Under the pieces are notes generated by a model. That model ran no database searches. It saw only the letters and a list, made by a program, of their open reading frames with translations, and was not told the DNA's origin. From positions 49,080,953 to 49,144,952 of the forward strand of contig OX465283.1 of the NCBI GenBank assembly GCA_949987705.1: 64,000 nucleotides of DNA. The letters run 5' to 3'. A program made the position numbers and the translations under genes. The DNA is from Thereva unica (lineage: Eukaryota > Arthropoda > Insecta > Diptera > Therevidae). This document shows positions 46,428 through 55,369 of this stretch, piece by piece (positions within the stretch are counted from its first letter, which is position 1; the number at the start of each line of letters is the position of its first letter).

Positions 46428-46640
46428 TTTAGCCATACACGCTCCGATATACCGGAGAGGTGAACTGTGCAGGTTTGCCGGTAGCGAGTATGGTGTCACT
46501 GAAAGAATTGATTTGCCTGCCCAGTTACAAAAAATTGCACTGGTCTATTCCCACACACGCTCCGGTCTACCTGCGCAGGCATGCCTGTACAGGTACACCT
46601 CTTCGATACACTGTAGCGTATATGGGGGCCGGTAGGGTTC
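46428..46640. repeat. Imperfect foldback repeat
   Basis: CATACACGCTCCG, GAGAGGTGAACTGTGCAGG and CCGGTAGCG on the left correspond to inverted CATATACGCTAC, GAGGTGTACCTGTACAGG and CCGGAGCGTG on the right. Confidence 0.5.
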
Positions 46641-46871
46641 ATAGCAAGAACTTAATGTCAGAAAGGGTTGCTAGCCCTTCGGTCGTAGCGGAATATATGT
46701 ATAACTGGATACCGATTCGATACCACGGTTGGACTTTAACTCGCCAAAAAAAGACTTTCGTTAATTTAAAAAAAAATGGGTGGGAAAAATTCAATTCCAC
46801 CCAAACGCCCGAGGTTTTTGTAGTTTTTGTCCGGCCACGGCAATTTAGGTGATGGCAGCCCTAGTAATGAG

Positions 46872-47844
46872 TGCAATTCGTTAACAGTTTTTAGTTCACA
46901 CATCAACCCCTTTGACTACATGACTGACAACACCGCTAAATAAAGTGTAAAAATCAAAAGTGCTCCCAGAATGTAAATTTAAATTCATCGCTATTTCATG
47001 AAGCAAATAATATGGAAAATTGTGCATTTCATGGTTCACATGACATCATGTCTGCTCCATACGTCGAAGTTATGGCGTGAAGTTCGCACTGAAGATAAAA
47101 GTTTGCCTAGGTATGAGACCTTATAACACAGTAAACGACGGGCAATAAATAAAATAGAGCCACAATACCATGTTAAACTAAGTATATATTATTTATTTCT
47201 ACTTGAACTACCTGAACGTGGTAGGAGGAAATATGTGTGTTACAATGAACTCATTTCAGGAGTATGTGCTCAAAATGGCATGTGAGCTCCTATGTTTACA
47301 TGGACGAATGTTGTGTGGAAAAGGGATCTCTTGCACAAGAGGTACGTTACGGAATGCACGAAATGCTTTGGGGCTGAATATGGATCCAATGTGAAGTATC
47401 AAGGTAAATTCTCATGAACATTTTGAACAAGATTAATTAAATGGAGCAAATGCTGATAAGCTGTTAATTTTATGTTCTTTGCAGCAGCGTAGTTCAAGAA
47501 TGATATTTTCTCTTTTCACAATTATGATTAAACGTATTACAGTTAAAGTAAATGCACTAAAGTTTGAGAACTATAAAAGCAGAAAGTCGCGTCTCGAAGT
47601 CGTTGTTGTTATTTGGTGTAACCGTAATCATATTGCAATAATATCGATAACTTTAAATGAGTAAAGTTTTGCTGCATTGAAAGTTATTAAAATGAAAAGG
47701 CTAAGATAGGTAGAGAGCTCGTATGCAGCCAATATATGTGTACCCACAGCTTTCCTGAGAACACAAATTACAAAAGGGAATGAGTTTCTATAGATATCAG
47801 CAAATAAACATTAGATTTGCGCGTAAAGATACCCATAAAGGTAC
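46872..47844. other. No recognisable gene
   Basis: AT-rich sequence. Frames such as 47203-47394 (+) and 47479-47664 (+) have no motif. Confidence 0.4.
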
Positions 47845-48011
47845 CTGAATATCTTCCCATGGTGTAACTCGCAACCAAATAGACCATGTCCTCATAGAAC
47901 GCCGCCACGTATCGGACTTGATGCCGGTACGAAAGTACCGTGGTGCCAACTTCAACTCGGATCACTTTATTACTGGGAAGGTGCTCCGAGAGTGCATTAA
48001 AACGTAGAAAG
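47845..48011 (-). CDS. Candidate host-gene internal exon, function unknown
   Basis: Minus strand, open from 48011 to 47845 and protein-like in composition: FLRFNALSEHLPSNKVIRVE, then VGTTVLSYRHQVRYVAAFYE and DMVYLVASYTMGRYSG. Just upstream is TTCTTTACAG, a good 3' splice site. After TTCAG comes GTACCT, a mediocre donor, so the 3' boundary is uncertain and the frame stays open to 47768. GC content is higher than in the flanks. I do not recognise the protein. The P-element target duplication lies in the pyrimidine tract of this acceptor. It could instead be a fragment of an unfamiliar mobile element or a chance frame. Confidence 0.35.
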
Positions 48012-48013
48012 CT

Positions 48014-48021
48014 GTAAAGAA
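48014..48021. repeat. Target-site duplication of the P element, left
   Basis: GTAAAGAA, repeated at 53733-53740. Because the following bases also match (GTAAAGAACC on both sides), the 8-bp duplication can be placed one base to either side. Confidence 0.75.
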
Positions 48022-48060
48022 CCAAAGATTATCTATTACAATAAGATGTGACACTCTCGA
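48022..48060 (+). repeat. P element left terminal inverted repeat
   Basis: Starts CCAAAGATTATCTATT and ends GATGTGACACTCTCGA. It pairs with 53694-53733 with one substitution and a one-base indel. Confidence 0.9.
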
Positions 48061-48579
48061 CGTTTTCGCTTATCTATTTTTGACCTTGGTACCGTTATTT
48101 AAACGACCTTGCCGGAATTGTAAGAAATAGATAGCAATAGAAAAGCCATTTGTAAGAAAAGGATGCAATATGATGAGGAACAAAGTGGAAATTGATACAA
48201 TTTTTACAGGGTGTGCATATAATTTAATGAAATTTTTTGGTTTAAAATAAATTTAATGACATACGCAAATCAAATATGGCGATTTAAAAACTAAACCTTG
48301 GAATAAGAGCTAGAAGCTTAGTTTTTATTTCATTTTATGAAATTAATTATGCGGAGTGTGTTCGCTAAGTGGCAAATCGTTTAGGGGATTATTTCTGGAC
48401 AAATAATTGTTCCTTGGCTATCGGGACAGACGTTTGGAAAAGTTTTGAAGTGAAATTTTTTTTGTCGCGGTTGAGTAAGTTTCTGTGTAGAGATATGAAA
48501 TTGTCATGAAAAATGTATGGAATTGAGGGGAATCGACAAAATAGGCTGGCTGAGAGGAAGTACGCGAAATCCACTTTGG

Positions 48580-48790
48580 AGTTGTCAGGGCAAAAACTGA
48601 TTCTGTTTAAGTTTGAGCAATATGTGGTTTTGCTGCCTAATTAGTTTTTGAGAGTTTACTTAGGGCAAAAGGTGGTTCTGCGGGGAAAACTAGCCTTTGG
48701 GGATTTTAGTATGAGCAAAAGGTTGCCGAATCCTGTTTTGGGGTTTTAGTAAGGGCAAATGCTAGTTCTGCAGGAAAAAATGGCCTTTGA
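48580..48790 (+). repeat. Left subterminal degenerate tandem repeats in the P element
   Basis: About four units of the form (G)GGCAAAA, N(5-8), GTTCTG/GATTCTG, a G-rich patch and CCTTTGG: at about 48589, 48663, 48713 and 48754. Spacing is irregular (about 40-75 bp). Confidence 0.6.
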
Positions 48791-49249
48791 GTTATATATC
48801 ACTGACTAAAATAATTATAGTTAATTAATAGATAATAGAATACACGAAGCATTACTGTCATACACAACAGAAGGTCTAACTTTAATAAACAAAAATTGAA
48901 GTGAAAGGTCAATGAATTGAGCAGTGATTTTAGTGCAATTTTCGCCAAGCCAGAAGTACAATCACTGATAATAAATTCAAATTGAAGATGCATAATGACA
49001 AAACAATAGCAGCCCTTAACGTGTGTGGCGACCACGCATTCACTTTTTTAATTTGCTTAAACGTTAATAACTTCTAAACAGACTATTGTAGACTCTATTG
49101 TAGACAACACAGTTTGGATAATTTGTTAGGTAAATGTATATTCTTTTATAAACTAGAGAAAATTTAGTTACTGCATTTATAAGATAGATAGGCCTGATAC
49201 TACTGATACTGAACTTTTCAAAACTCTTAGAATTCTAGAATTTGTTTCA

Positions 49250-49586
49250 GATGCACCAAACCAGTGCCTGAAATAATTTCAAACACAAGAATGGTCTCGG
49301 TCGTAAACTTTTCCAGGTAGTCAGTTGTAACGGAAGAGGTAAAAAATTAATTATTTTATTAATAGGTAGTCCGTAGATCAAAAAATTTATTATATTGTTT
49401 GTTCGATTTTGTTATTATTGAATTTACCTGGAAATAAGTAATTAGAGGGATTGTTGACGTAATGGGTGTTTTTTAGGTCTTTAGTTTCATTTTTACCTGT
49501 GCCGGCTAAAACTGACTACCTGGAAAAGTTTACGACCTAGACCATTCATGTGTTTGAAATTCTTTTAGGTAATGGTTTGGTGCATC
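49250..49586. repeat. Internal palindrome in the P element 3' region
   Basis: Left arm 49250-49328 starts GATGCACCAAACCA and contains GTAAACTTTTCCAGGTAGTC. Right arm 49508-49586 is its inverse, with about 85-90 percent identity by eye. The loop is about 180 bp. Each arm carries TTTTCCAGGTAGTCAGTT, and the loop has TTCCAGGTAAA in inverse orientation at 49423-49433. Confidence 0.8.
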
Positions 49587-49809
49587 AGAATTGCAAGTAA
49601 AAAAGGACTGTTAATTATCCATTTTTCATTGACAAAATTCTAAAATACCAAGAATTTCAAGAAGTTCCAAGGAAAATATTCAGCCTACATATCTTATAAA
49701 TGGAATGAGCCACTGAAGTTTCTGTTGTGGTTTTTCCCCAAATACAGGAATTCACAAAGACTCTGTTTAGTGAAAATATGATAATTATATTATTGAAGTT
49801 AAAACGTTT

Positions 49810-49815
49810 TTTATT
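49810..49815 (-). terminator. Possible polyadenylation signal for the P transposase
   Basis: AATAAA on the minus strand, about 350 bases past the transposase stop codon. Other AT-rich candidates exist nearby. Confidence 0.3.
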
Positions 49816-50160
49816 AATGAAAAATATTTAGGTATAGGTAAATATTATTTATATAAATTTATCAGATCACCTAAGGTAAAATTATGTGATTTGTAAAGAT
49901 GTGGAAATTAAATATTTTGGATAAAAAGTAATTAATATAGTGTATAAGGATTAAGTAACAAAATTATAAATTCTTTTCCACACCACCATTGAGGTAGAAT
50001 TGAGGGCGCGTTTTTTTAGTCATGGTATCCCCTGTAGGCCTAATCCATGTTGTGGAGAAGTAATTACCACCTCCTGTTCGTTGGTGTTCTTCTCTCGTCT
50101 GCTAGCCCATTTTCAGGGTATTATATTATAAGCGGATTTAGAAATAAAGAAAACAAAATT

Positions 50161-52665
50161 TTACAAATGCAGCACACTTAACATCTTGTGTCTGTTGTCA
50201 TATGATTTTACTTTTTTGTTAAAATTTTTTATAAAGTTATAAATCCTAACTCTAATGTACAGTTTAACAAAATAATCTTTGTCTTGGTTTTTACAACAAT
50301 CATAATTAAAATCATTTCTAATTTTCTCAAAAATTTTTTGTTCTATATTTTTTTCCGTAAATAAATTATTAAAACAACCGATAAATTTATTTTCTAAATT
50401 TTCCACACTATCCATAAAATTTTGTGGAGGCCTGATTAATTTTCCGGCAGCATATTCTTTGAAATCAATGAAAATTGTGTATTCATTGGGTTCATTATCA
50501 AGTTGAGCTTCACATTTATGATGGGCTCTATACTTTTTAAGTAGCCAACCGCCAAAATAAAAAAAAGCATTTTTACAACCAAAATCTATGGTTTTATAAT
50601 CTGGCTCTACATTAAATTCATACAAAGGTTGAGAACTCTTTGGTGTTTCCTCATTATCTATTTCAATATCCGGTAATTCTAAATTTTCTGTAGGTTCACA
50701 ATTACCTGATGTAATATTTTCCATATATTTCGCCGAAAAAGATTTTTTAAATGCACATTTAAATTGATAGGGCGTTAATAATTTTGAATTTCCACCTCGC
50801 TTTCGCAAAACACCGAATGTATTTTCCAAACTATCCTGATTCAAATTGCGAGTTAGAAGGAATGAAATATTTTCATATTTTAATTCTTCGTGTAAACTAA
50901 GTAAAACATTTATATTTTGCAACCAGCCCTTCAAAAATGTCATTTTATTAGTGACATTTTTAGTTCCGTCTAAAAATGAAAGACTTTTTATAAAACTTTT
51001 CATTTCATTTAAAAAATTTAACTGATCTGGATGTCCAGAAAATGGCCTCCTTAACTTTTTTGATTCATTGAATTTTGATGAATTGAATATATCAAACAAT
51101 GAATCGAATTTGTCAATTACTTCAGCCGTATTAATACCGCTTGAAGTTGTTGCATTTGCACTAGCAAGTGCATAAATTCCTGATGCGACTGTTGCGCTTA
51201 TTACTTGAGCAGCCAGCTTGACTCTCATTTTCTGAAAAGTATTTGGAAAGATGTTTTCGTCCCGTAATTTAGGGGCCAGTTTAAATGGTCGACTTTTATC
51301 AACTGAATAAAAGCTTTCAACATCTTTCCAGCTTGCCTGTCTATTATTTTCTAAAATAATATTATATTTTATAAAATTTCTCCATAACGACTTAAGTAAA
51401 TGTGGAGTATCAAACATATAATATAGTTTAACATTATTTATGTACAAATAAGGATTTGTATAGGAAATTCCTTTTAATTTGTTAAGACCGATGAAATTCC
51501 CTCCTTGGTCCGAAATAATTATTCGCGGCTTCATATTAACGTTCACTAATTGTTTTACCGTTATTTCTATTATTTCCGCTATTGCTTTAGAAGGACAAGC
51601 TGATTTTACAAAATAATACCCTACCAATTGCTTATAACGATGAGTAATCCCTTTTACCATAACAACTATTGCGTAATTAGCTGGCATTTTGGTTTTATGA
51701 CTCCCATTGTCTTCTAACCCAATAATTTCTCCGTTTGATTTGTCAAAAAATAAATTTGTTTTCAAGGAAATTTCGTCTAAACAAATTATACAATTTTTTG
51801 CCATGTCAGGTAGATGCTGAATTTTTAACTTTAAAGAACTAAATAACCCATCGTGGAATCCGGGTCCAGAAGGCCACCCTTGAATAAATCTCAAAAGAGT
51901 TCTTTTTGTAGGTAAATTCATATTTTTTGATAAAAAATAATAGGCGGAGGGTGCTATAAAATATATGCTTAAACAGAATTTTTTAAAATTGTTTGAATAT
52001 CTCCACCCCTTATGACGGTGTTGATAATTTTTGACATGGTTTTCAATAACATGTGCTAATTCCGGAGGTAAAATTTGTTTTGCTTTTTCTATAAATGAAG
52101 CATTACTTTCCTTATCTTCACGTAATTTTTTTAATTCTTTTCTTAAATTTTCGCATTCGGTTCTCAATTTTTCCACTTCACCTTCCGCGTGCTTTAGACC
52201 CTTATTATCCGTTTGGGTATATTTATGAGTTGTCGAAAATGCATAATCACGAACATCAACCCCCGTCACCATTTCTTCTTCGCATTGCCCTGTAGAAGAT
52301 GCTGCAGTTGGTGCTACTGTGACTTCGTTATCTTCTGTACCTCCGCCCGGGACCAACAAAATATTATCTAAAATTATAACGTTCGAACTTGTTGGATTTC
52401 GATCTATATTATAATTACTTACATTAATTGGATAAGCCATTTTTTTCAAACGATTTGATGTTTTTAAAACCATATTTTCATCAAAATGCCTTTCACAAAC
52501 ACGGTGATCCTGTGGTATTTTCACGTTAAGCAAATCGCATTTATTTAAATTTCTCAACCATGTTTCCCTCTTAGCGCTATCACGCGGTAATTTAAAAAAT
52601 CTAATTTCTAAATCATCAGATTTTTGTACACCGCACACCAAACATTTAATGTGATGTTTACCCAT
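50161..52665 (-). CDS. P-element transposase, THAP9-like, intact single exon
   Basis: An 834-residue frame. The first ATG is at 52665 (context GAAATGG); the frame is open 15 codons further, but only from a TTG. Domains: an N-terminal THAP zinc finger (C8-x2-C11, FFKLP 24-27, W36, C57-x2-H60 in VCERHF, AYP 77-79) for DNA binding; a charged coiled coil (about 158-200) for oligomerisation; a helix-turn-helix with LPTKRTLLRF (about 251); an RNase H-like core with D297 (CLDEIS), D386 (SDQGGNF) and E614 in QDSLENTFGVLRKRGG. About 228 residues lie between the second Asp and Glu, where P transposases hold their GTP-binding insertion. A lysine-rich tail follows. Expected role: cut-and-paste transposition in the nucleus with GTP as cofactor. 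The Drosophila gene has introns regulating germline splicing; none is needed here. Confidence 0.93.
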   Translation of the reverse strand: MGKHHIKCLVCGVQKSDDLEIRFFKLPRDSAKRETWLRNLNKCDLLNVKIPQDHRVCERHFDENMVLKTSNRLKKMAYPINVSNYNIDRNPTSSNVIILDNILLVPGGGTEDNEVTVAPTAASSTGQCEEEMVTGVDVRDYAFSTTHKYTQTDNKGLKHAEGEVEKLRTECENLRKELKKLREDKESNASFIEKAKQILPPELAHVIENHVKNYQHRHKGWRYSNNFKKFCLSIYFIAPSAYYFLSKNMNLPTKRTLLRFIQGWPSGPGFHDGLFSSLKLKIQHLPDMAKNCIICLDEISLKTNLFFDKSNGEIIGLEDNGSHKTKMPANYAIVVMVKGITHRYKQLVGYYFVKSACPSKAIAEIIEITVKQLVNVNMKPRIIISDQGGNFIGLNKLKGISYTNPYLYINNVKLYYMFDTPHLLKSLWRNFIKYNIILENNRQASWKDVESFYSVDKSRPFKLAPKLRDENIFPNTFQKMRVKLAAQVISATVASGIYALASANATTSSGINTAEVIDKFDSLFDIFNSSKFNESKKLRRPFSGHPDQLNFLNEMKSFIKSLSFLDGTKNVTNKMTFLKGWLQNINVLLSLHEELKYENISFLLTRNLNQDSLENTFGVLRKRGGNSKLLTPYQFKCAFKKSFSAKYMENITSGNCEPTENLELPDIEIDNEETPKSSQPLYEFNVEPDYKTIDFGCKNAFFYFGGWLLKKYRAHHKCEAQLDNEPNEYTIFIDFKEYAAGKLIRPPQNFMDSVENLENKFIGCFNNLFTEKNIEQKIFEKIRNDFNYDCCKNQDKDYFVKLYIRVRIYNFIKNFNKKVKSYDNRHKMLSVLHL

Positions 52666-52734
52666 TTCTATTATTATATAACAACTGTGACCTGCGTAAT
52701 CTAACTCCAAATACAGGTAACACTACGACGATTG

Positions 52735-52878
52735 TTCCAGGTAGCCTTTAAAATACAAACAACAAATTTACAATCTACAAATTGATTAACAAAATCACTT
52801 ACCAAATTAAAAAAAAAAAACCACAAACAAAATTTTCCAGGTAGCCTATAAAATTATCACTAACTGTTCCAGGTAGCC
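52735..52878 (+). promoter_or_regulatory. TTCCAGGTAGCC motif cluster upstream of the P transposase
   Basis: Three exact copies of TTCCAGGTAGCC at 52735-52746, 52835-52846 and 52867-52878, and a variant CACAGATAGCC near 53127, all in one orientation, about 70-215 bases upstream of the ATG. Related TTCCAGGTAG copies lie in the palindrome at 49250-49586. They are good candidates for transposase (THAP) or host-factor binding sites overlapping the promoter. Confidence 0.55.
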
Positions 52879-52909
52879 CTAATAAATTCCGTCCTCGCGT
52901 TATAATATT

Positions 52910-53091
52910 AAAAAACTACACAATTATTAATAAAGTCATTAACGAATTTTCGCCTCATTCAAAATACCAAAAAACTGCACAATTATTAATAAAGTGAAAG
53001 TCACTAACGAATTTTCACCAAATTCAAAATATCAAAAAACTTGCACAATTATTAATAAAATCATTAACCACTTTTCACCAAATTCAAAATG
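52910..53091 (+). repeat. Tandem repeat, three units of about 60 bp, in the P element promoter side
   Basis: Units start AAAAAACTRCACAATTATTA at about 52910, 52969 and 53034 and continue with ATAAARTCATTAACGAATTT, TCACCAAATTCAAAATA. Unit 2 has a 6-bp insertion. Confidence 0.8.
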
Positions 53092-53310
53092 AAACAATAA
53101 TTACCGATATAACATAAATAAATTGTCACAGATAGCCTAAACTAGTTACGAAAAAAATTATATTCTTCTAATTCTTCCCGCACTTTATAAAATACTTTAC
53201 TTTGCTATATGTACTTTATAATAAAAGTGATTCACTTTCTTTTATAAATTACACAAAATTTCTGCACCAGCCTGTGATATTTCTATTATCAGTGCTAACA
53301 CAAGTATGAT

Positions 53311-53487
53311 TGCCGGGGATCGCCTTTAAAACTATGGGATGAAAAAATTTCCTGTTTGTAATGCGTGTACCCCTTGTACATGTGTTAATTTTGTGTCAGT
53401 TCCACATTTCCCTATAATTTACATTGTGTGGGGTGGTTGAAATTGAACCACTAACACCATGCCATATGCCGGGGATCGCCTTTAAAA
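53311..53487 (+). repeat. Right subterminal 21-bp direct repeat pair
   Basis: TGCCGGGGATCGCCTTTAAA at 53311 and 53467, 156 bp apart, GC-richer than the rest of the element. Confidence 0.7.
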
Positions 53488-53693
53488 ATGCATTGTAAAA
53501 AAACCGGTGTTTATTTATTGTACACATTTTATGGGTGTGTTTTTTGTTTTTGCGATATGCTTCGTACTCTTTCGTTTTAATGGGAATTTGCATAAGACAG
53601 TTGTTTGGATAAAAAGCACTGTAGTTATTCTTTTTCAGCTAATAGGAGATTTTTGTTTATGTATTTATGAAAAATTTTAGGTGTGTTTGTGAT

Positions 53694-53733
53694 TCGAGAG
53701 TGTCACATCTTATTGAAAATAGATAATCTTTGG
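53694..53733 (-). repeat. P element right terminal inverted repeat
   Basis: Reverse complement begins CCAAAGATTATCTATTTTCA and ends GATGTGACACTCTCGA, matching the left end. Confidence 0.9.
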
Positions 53734-53741
53734 TAAAGAAC

Positions 53742-54451
53742 CGCGATTGATTACTAATAATCCCTCTCCCGACAAAGCTTTACGAAAAAAAAATATTCAC
53801 TCATCAGGCCAGGTGATTCTCCCTTTAAAAGCTTCCCTTCGAAGATTTAAAGCTTCATACCCCGACGAGCTTTCCAACTATAAAAGAATCCGCCTTAGCA
53901 GTCCAAATTCTTTCACCTCACTTGTTCCGGAGAGGTCATTTTCTCCCGTCCTACACCGTATGATCCGGCACGGGAAGAACACATACCGTATACCTGTGGA
54001 ATGTTGTCCAGGCCTTGTTGAGGTGTATGATCCGGCAATGCTCCTGAAAGCGTTTCCTATACCGTGTCGAGGTGTACGATCCGGCACGGTATCCCCAGGA
54101 GCGGCACCTTAATTTAACTTTTTACAACTCAACATCGATCGAGCTTTCAACCCTTTTCGAGACTAGCATGAGAAAATGGGGCACCTAAATCTGTCACTAG
54201 CTTACGGTCTAATAATGTTTGCAGAGTGAGAGCATTTGTTATACCGTATCGAGGTGTATGATCTGGCACGGTAAGAACCCACACGGTGCGGCAAAAGTCT
54301 GCAACAGTCCGATATAGCAGGGTGGGATGACTCTAAAATTGCAAAAGACAAACACCATTTTAGCATTGATTTCTGCTTCTCCGAAGAGAAATATGAAACT
54401 TTTGTCTGCATTTTTTTTATCCGAAGCCCCTGCAATCTAAAAACCATCTAA
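53742..54451. repeat. Region with iterated CCGGCACGGTA units
   Basis: The phrase ACCGTRTCGAGGTGTAYGAT followed by CCGGCACGG occurs, complete or partial, near 53949, 54021, 54061 and 54243. The open frame at 53747-54112 runs over these units and carries no known motif. Beyond 54280 nothing is recognised. Confidence 0.5.
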
Positions 54452-55215
54452 TTCTTCAATGGCTCTGCAGCCCACTTCGACCCTTAAGGCTCAAACAGAA
54501 CCAATCCGTTCCGTCGTTTTTAAAAGTTGGAAATTTGGCATTTCCATAAACTTTCCATTAGACGAACGAAGCAGTAGCCACAATCAAGCGGACGGAATGT
54601 CAAAAAGAACAAAGGGACGGATTGGTTCTGTTTGACCATTTAGCCTTCTCCGTCCAGACGTCTCTCTGCTCCGCAGCTTGTCTCCTCCGTTTTATATACT
54701 GAGCAGTTTTGCTGCATCGACCTTAACATTGCTTTCTCACATTGACCATGTCTTTCTAATCGGTCTTTTGCCTTCTGGAGGGCCACAAGGCTTTTTGGTA
54801 TTCTTGAGTCATCCATTCTTTGGACCTGACCGGCTCAACGCAAACGCAGTAGCTTGGCATGTGTCGAAAGTTTACACTCTTTGTATAGATCGTACTATTC
54901 GTGATTGTAGCGTATTCTCCATACATTGTCTTCATTGATTGGGCCGTATATCCTTCGGAGAACCTTCCTCTCGAATATATCCATCTTGTCTGCGGATTTC
55001 TGGGAGATTCTCCATGCTTCACATCCATACGTATCTTCTGTATGTATGATGGTTTTGTTTTTTCTTATTTTGGTTTTTCTGTGGTTGTCTCTGGATTTCA
55101 TTACTGGCATTAGTGAGAAATATGTTCTGTTTGCGGCGTTTATTCATTTTTGCACGTGTATTGTTTCATCGTTGTCTTCGCTGACTGTTAACTCAAGCGA
55201 CTCGCCAGCGTACCA
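54452..55215 (-). mobile_element. LINE C, C-terminal RT region and 3' end
   Basis: Minus strand, from the right: INAANRTYFSLMPVMKSR, then TKIR and TYGCEAWRISQKSADKMDIF, ERKVLRRIYGPINEDNVWRI, RYNHE, then in another frame YTLYKESKLSTHAKLLRLRW and AGQVQRMDDSRIPKS. This is the conserved C terminus (the YGCExW, FERKxLRxIYGP, RLRWxGHVxRM series) of an RTE/Jockey-like LINE. Frameshifts split it. The 3' end (CTTCAATGGCTCTGCAGCCC) is interrupted by the MITE at 54487-54639. Confidence 0.8.
54487..54639. mobile_element. Harbinger-like MITE, copy 2
   Basis: Same ends as 2823-2997: AGGCTCAAACAGAACCAATC and, inverted, ATGGTCAAACAGAACCAATC, with TTA on both sides (54484-54486, 54640-54642). The flanking LINE C text reads continuously (GACCC, TTA, GCCTTCTCC) when it is removed. 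Confidence 0.8.
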
Positions 55216-55369
55216 TTGGACCACGCCTGCGACTCTTCAGTGAAGTTGTTGAAGCGGTAATAGATAATACAAATGTGCCGTATCACAGTTAAACGTGAGT
55301 GGTACGACTCTAAGTAGGATTATGAAGCAAGGTCTTCATCTCTTCCCATACAAAGTGCAACTTATTCAA

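Larger units (their letters stand above)
43329..46863. mobile_element. Large hAT-type element, non-coding, with nested repeats
   Basis: Ends TAGGGCTGCCATC at the left and, inverted, the same at the right, flanked by the perfect 8-bp duplication GTAATGAG (43321-43328 and 46864-46871). The total is 3.5 kb. I find no hAT transposase inside. Instead it holds a dispersed repeat (43795-44690), a Tc1-like fragment (about 44670-45062) and small inverted-repeat elements, so it looks like a dead hAT enlarged by later insertions. Confidence 0.8.
48022..53733 (-). mobile_element. P-superfamily DNA transposon, apparently complete
   Basis: About 5.7 kb bounded by terminal inverted repeats and an 8-bp target duplication, the size characteristic of P elements. 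It encodes one intact THAP/RNase H-like transposase on the minus strand (50161-52665). The noncoding parts are unusually long: about 2.1 kb on the transposase 3' side (left) and about 1.1 kb on the promoter side (right). They contain subterminal tandem repeats, an internal palindrome and copies of TTCCAGGTAG. The Drosophila P element is about 2.9 kb with 31-bp ends. No stop or frameshift was seen in the gene and the ends differ at only a couple of positions, which suggests a recent insertion. Whether it is mobile today cannot be read from one copy. Confidence 0.88.

Noticed and set aside
52666..52710. N-terminal 15-residue extension of the P transposase
   Set aside because: The extension begins with TTG, not ATG; the ATG at 52665 has a good context and puts the THAP cysteine at the usual distance from the start.
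53747..54112. 121-codon plus-strand frame next to the P element
   Set aside because: Composed largely of the CCGGCACGGTA repeat units; no motif, and overlapping frames exist on the other strand.
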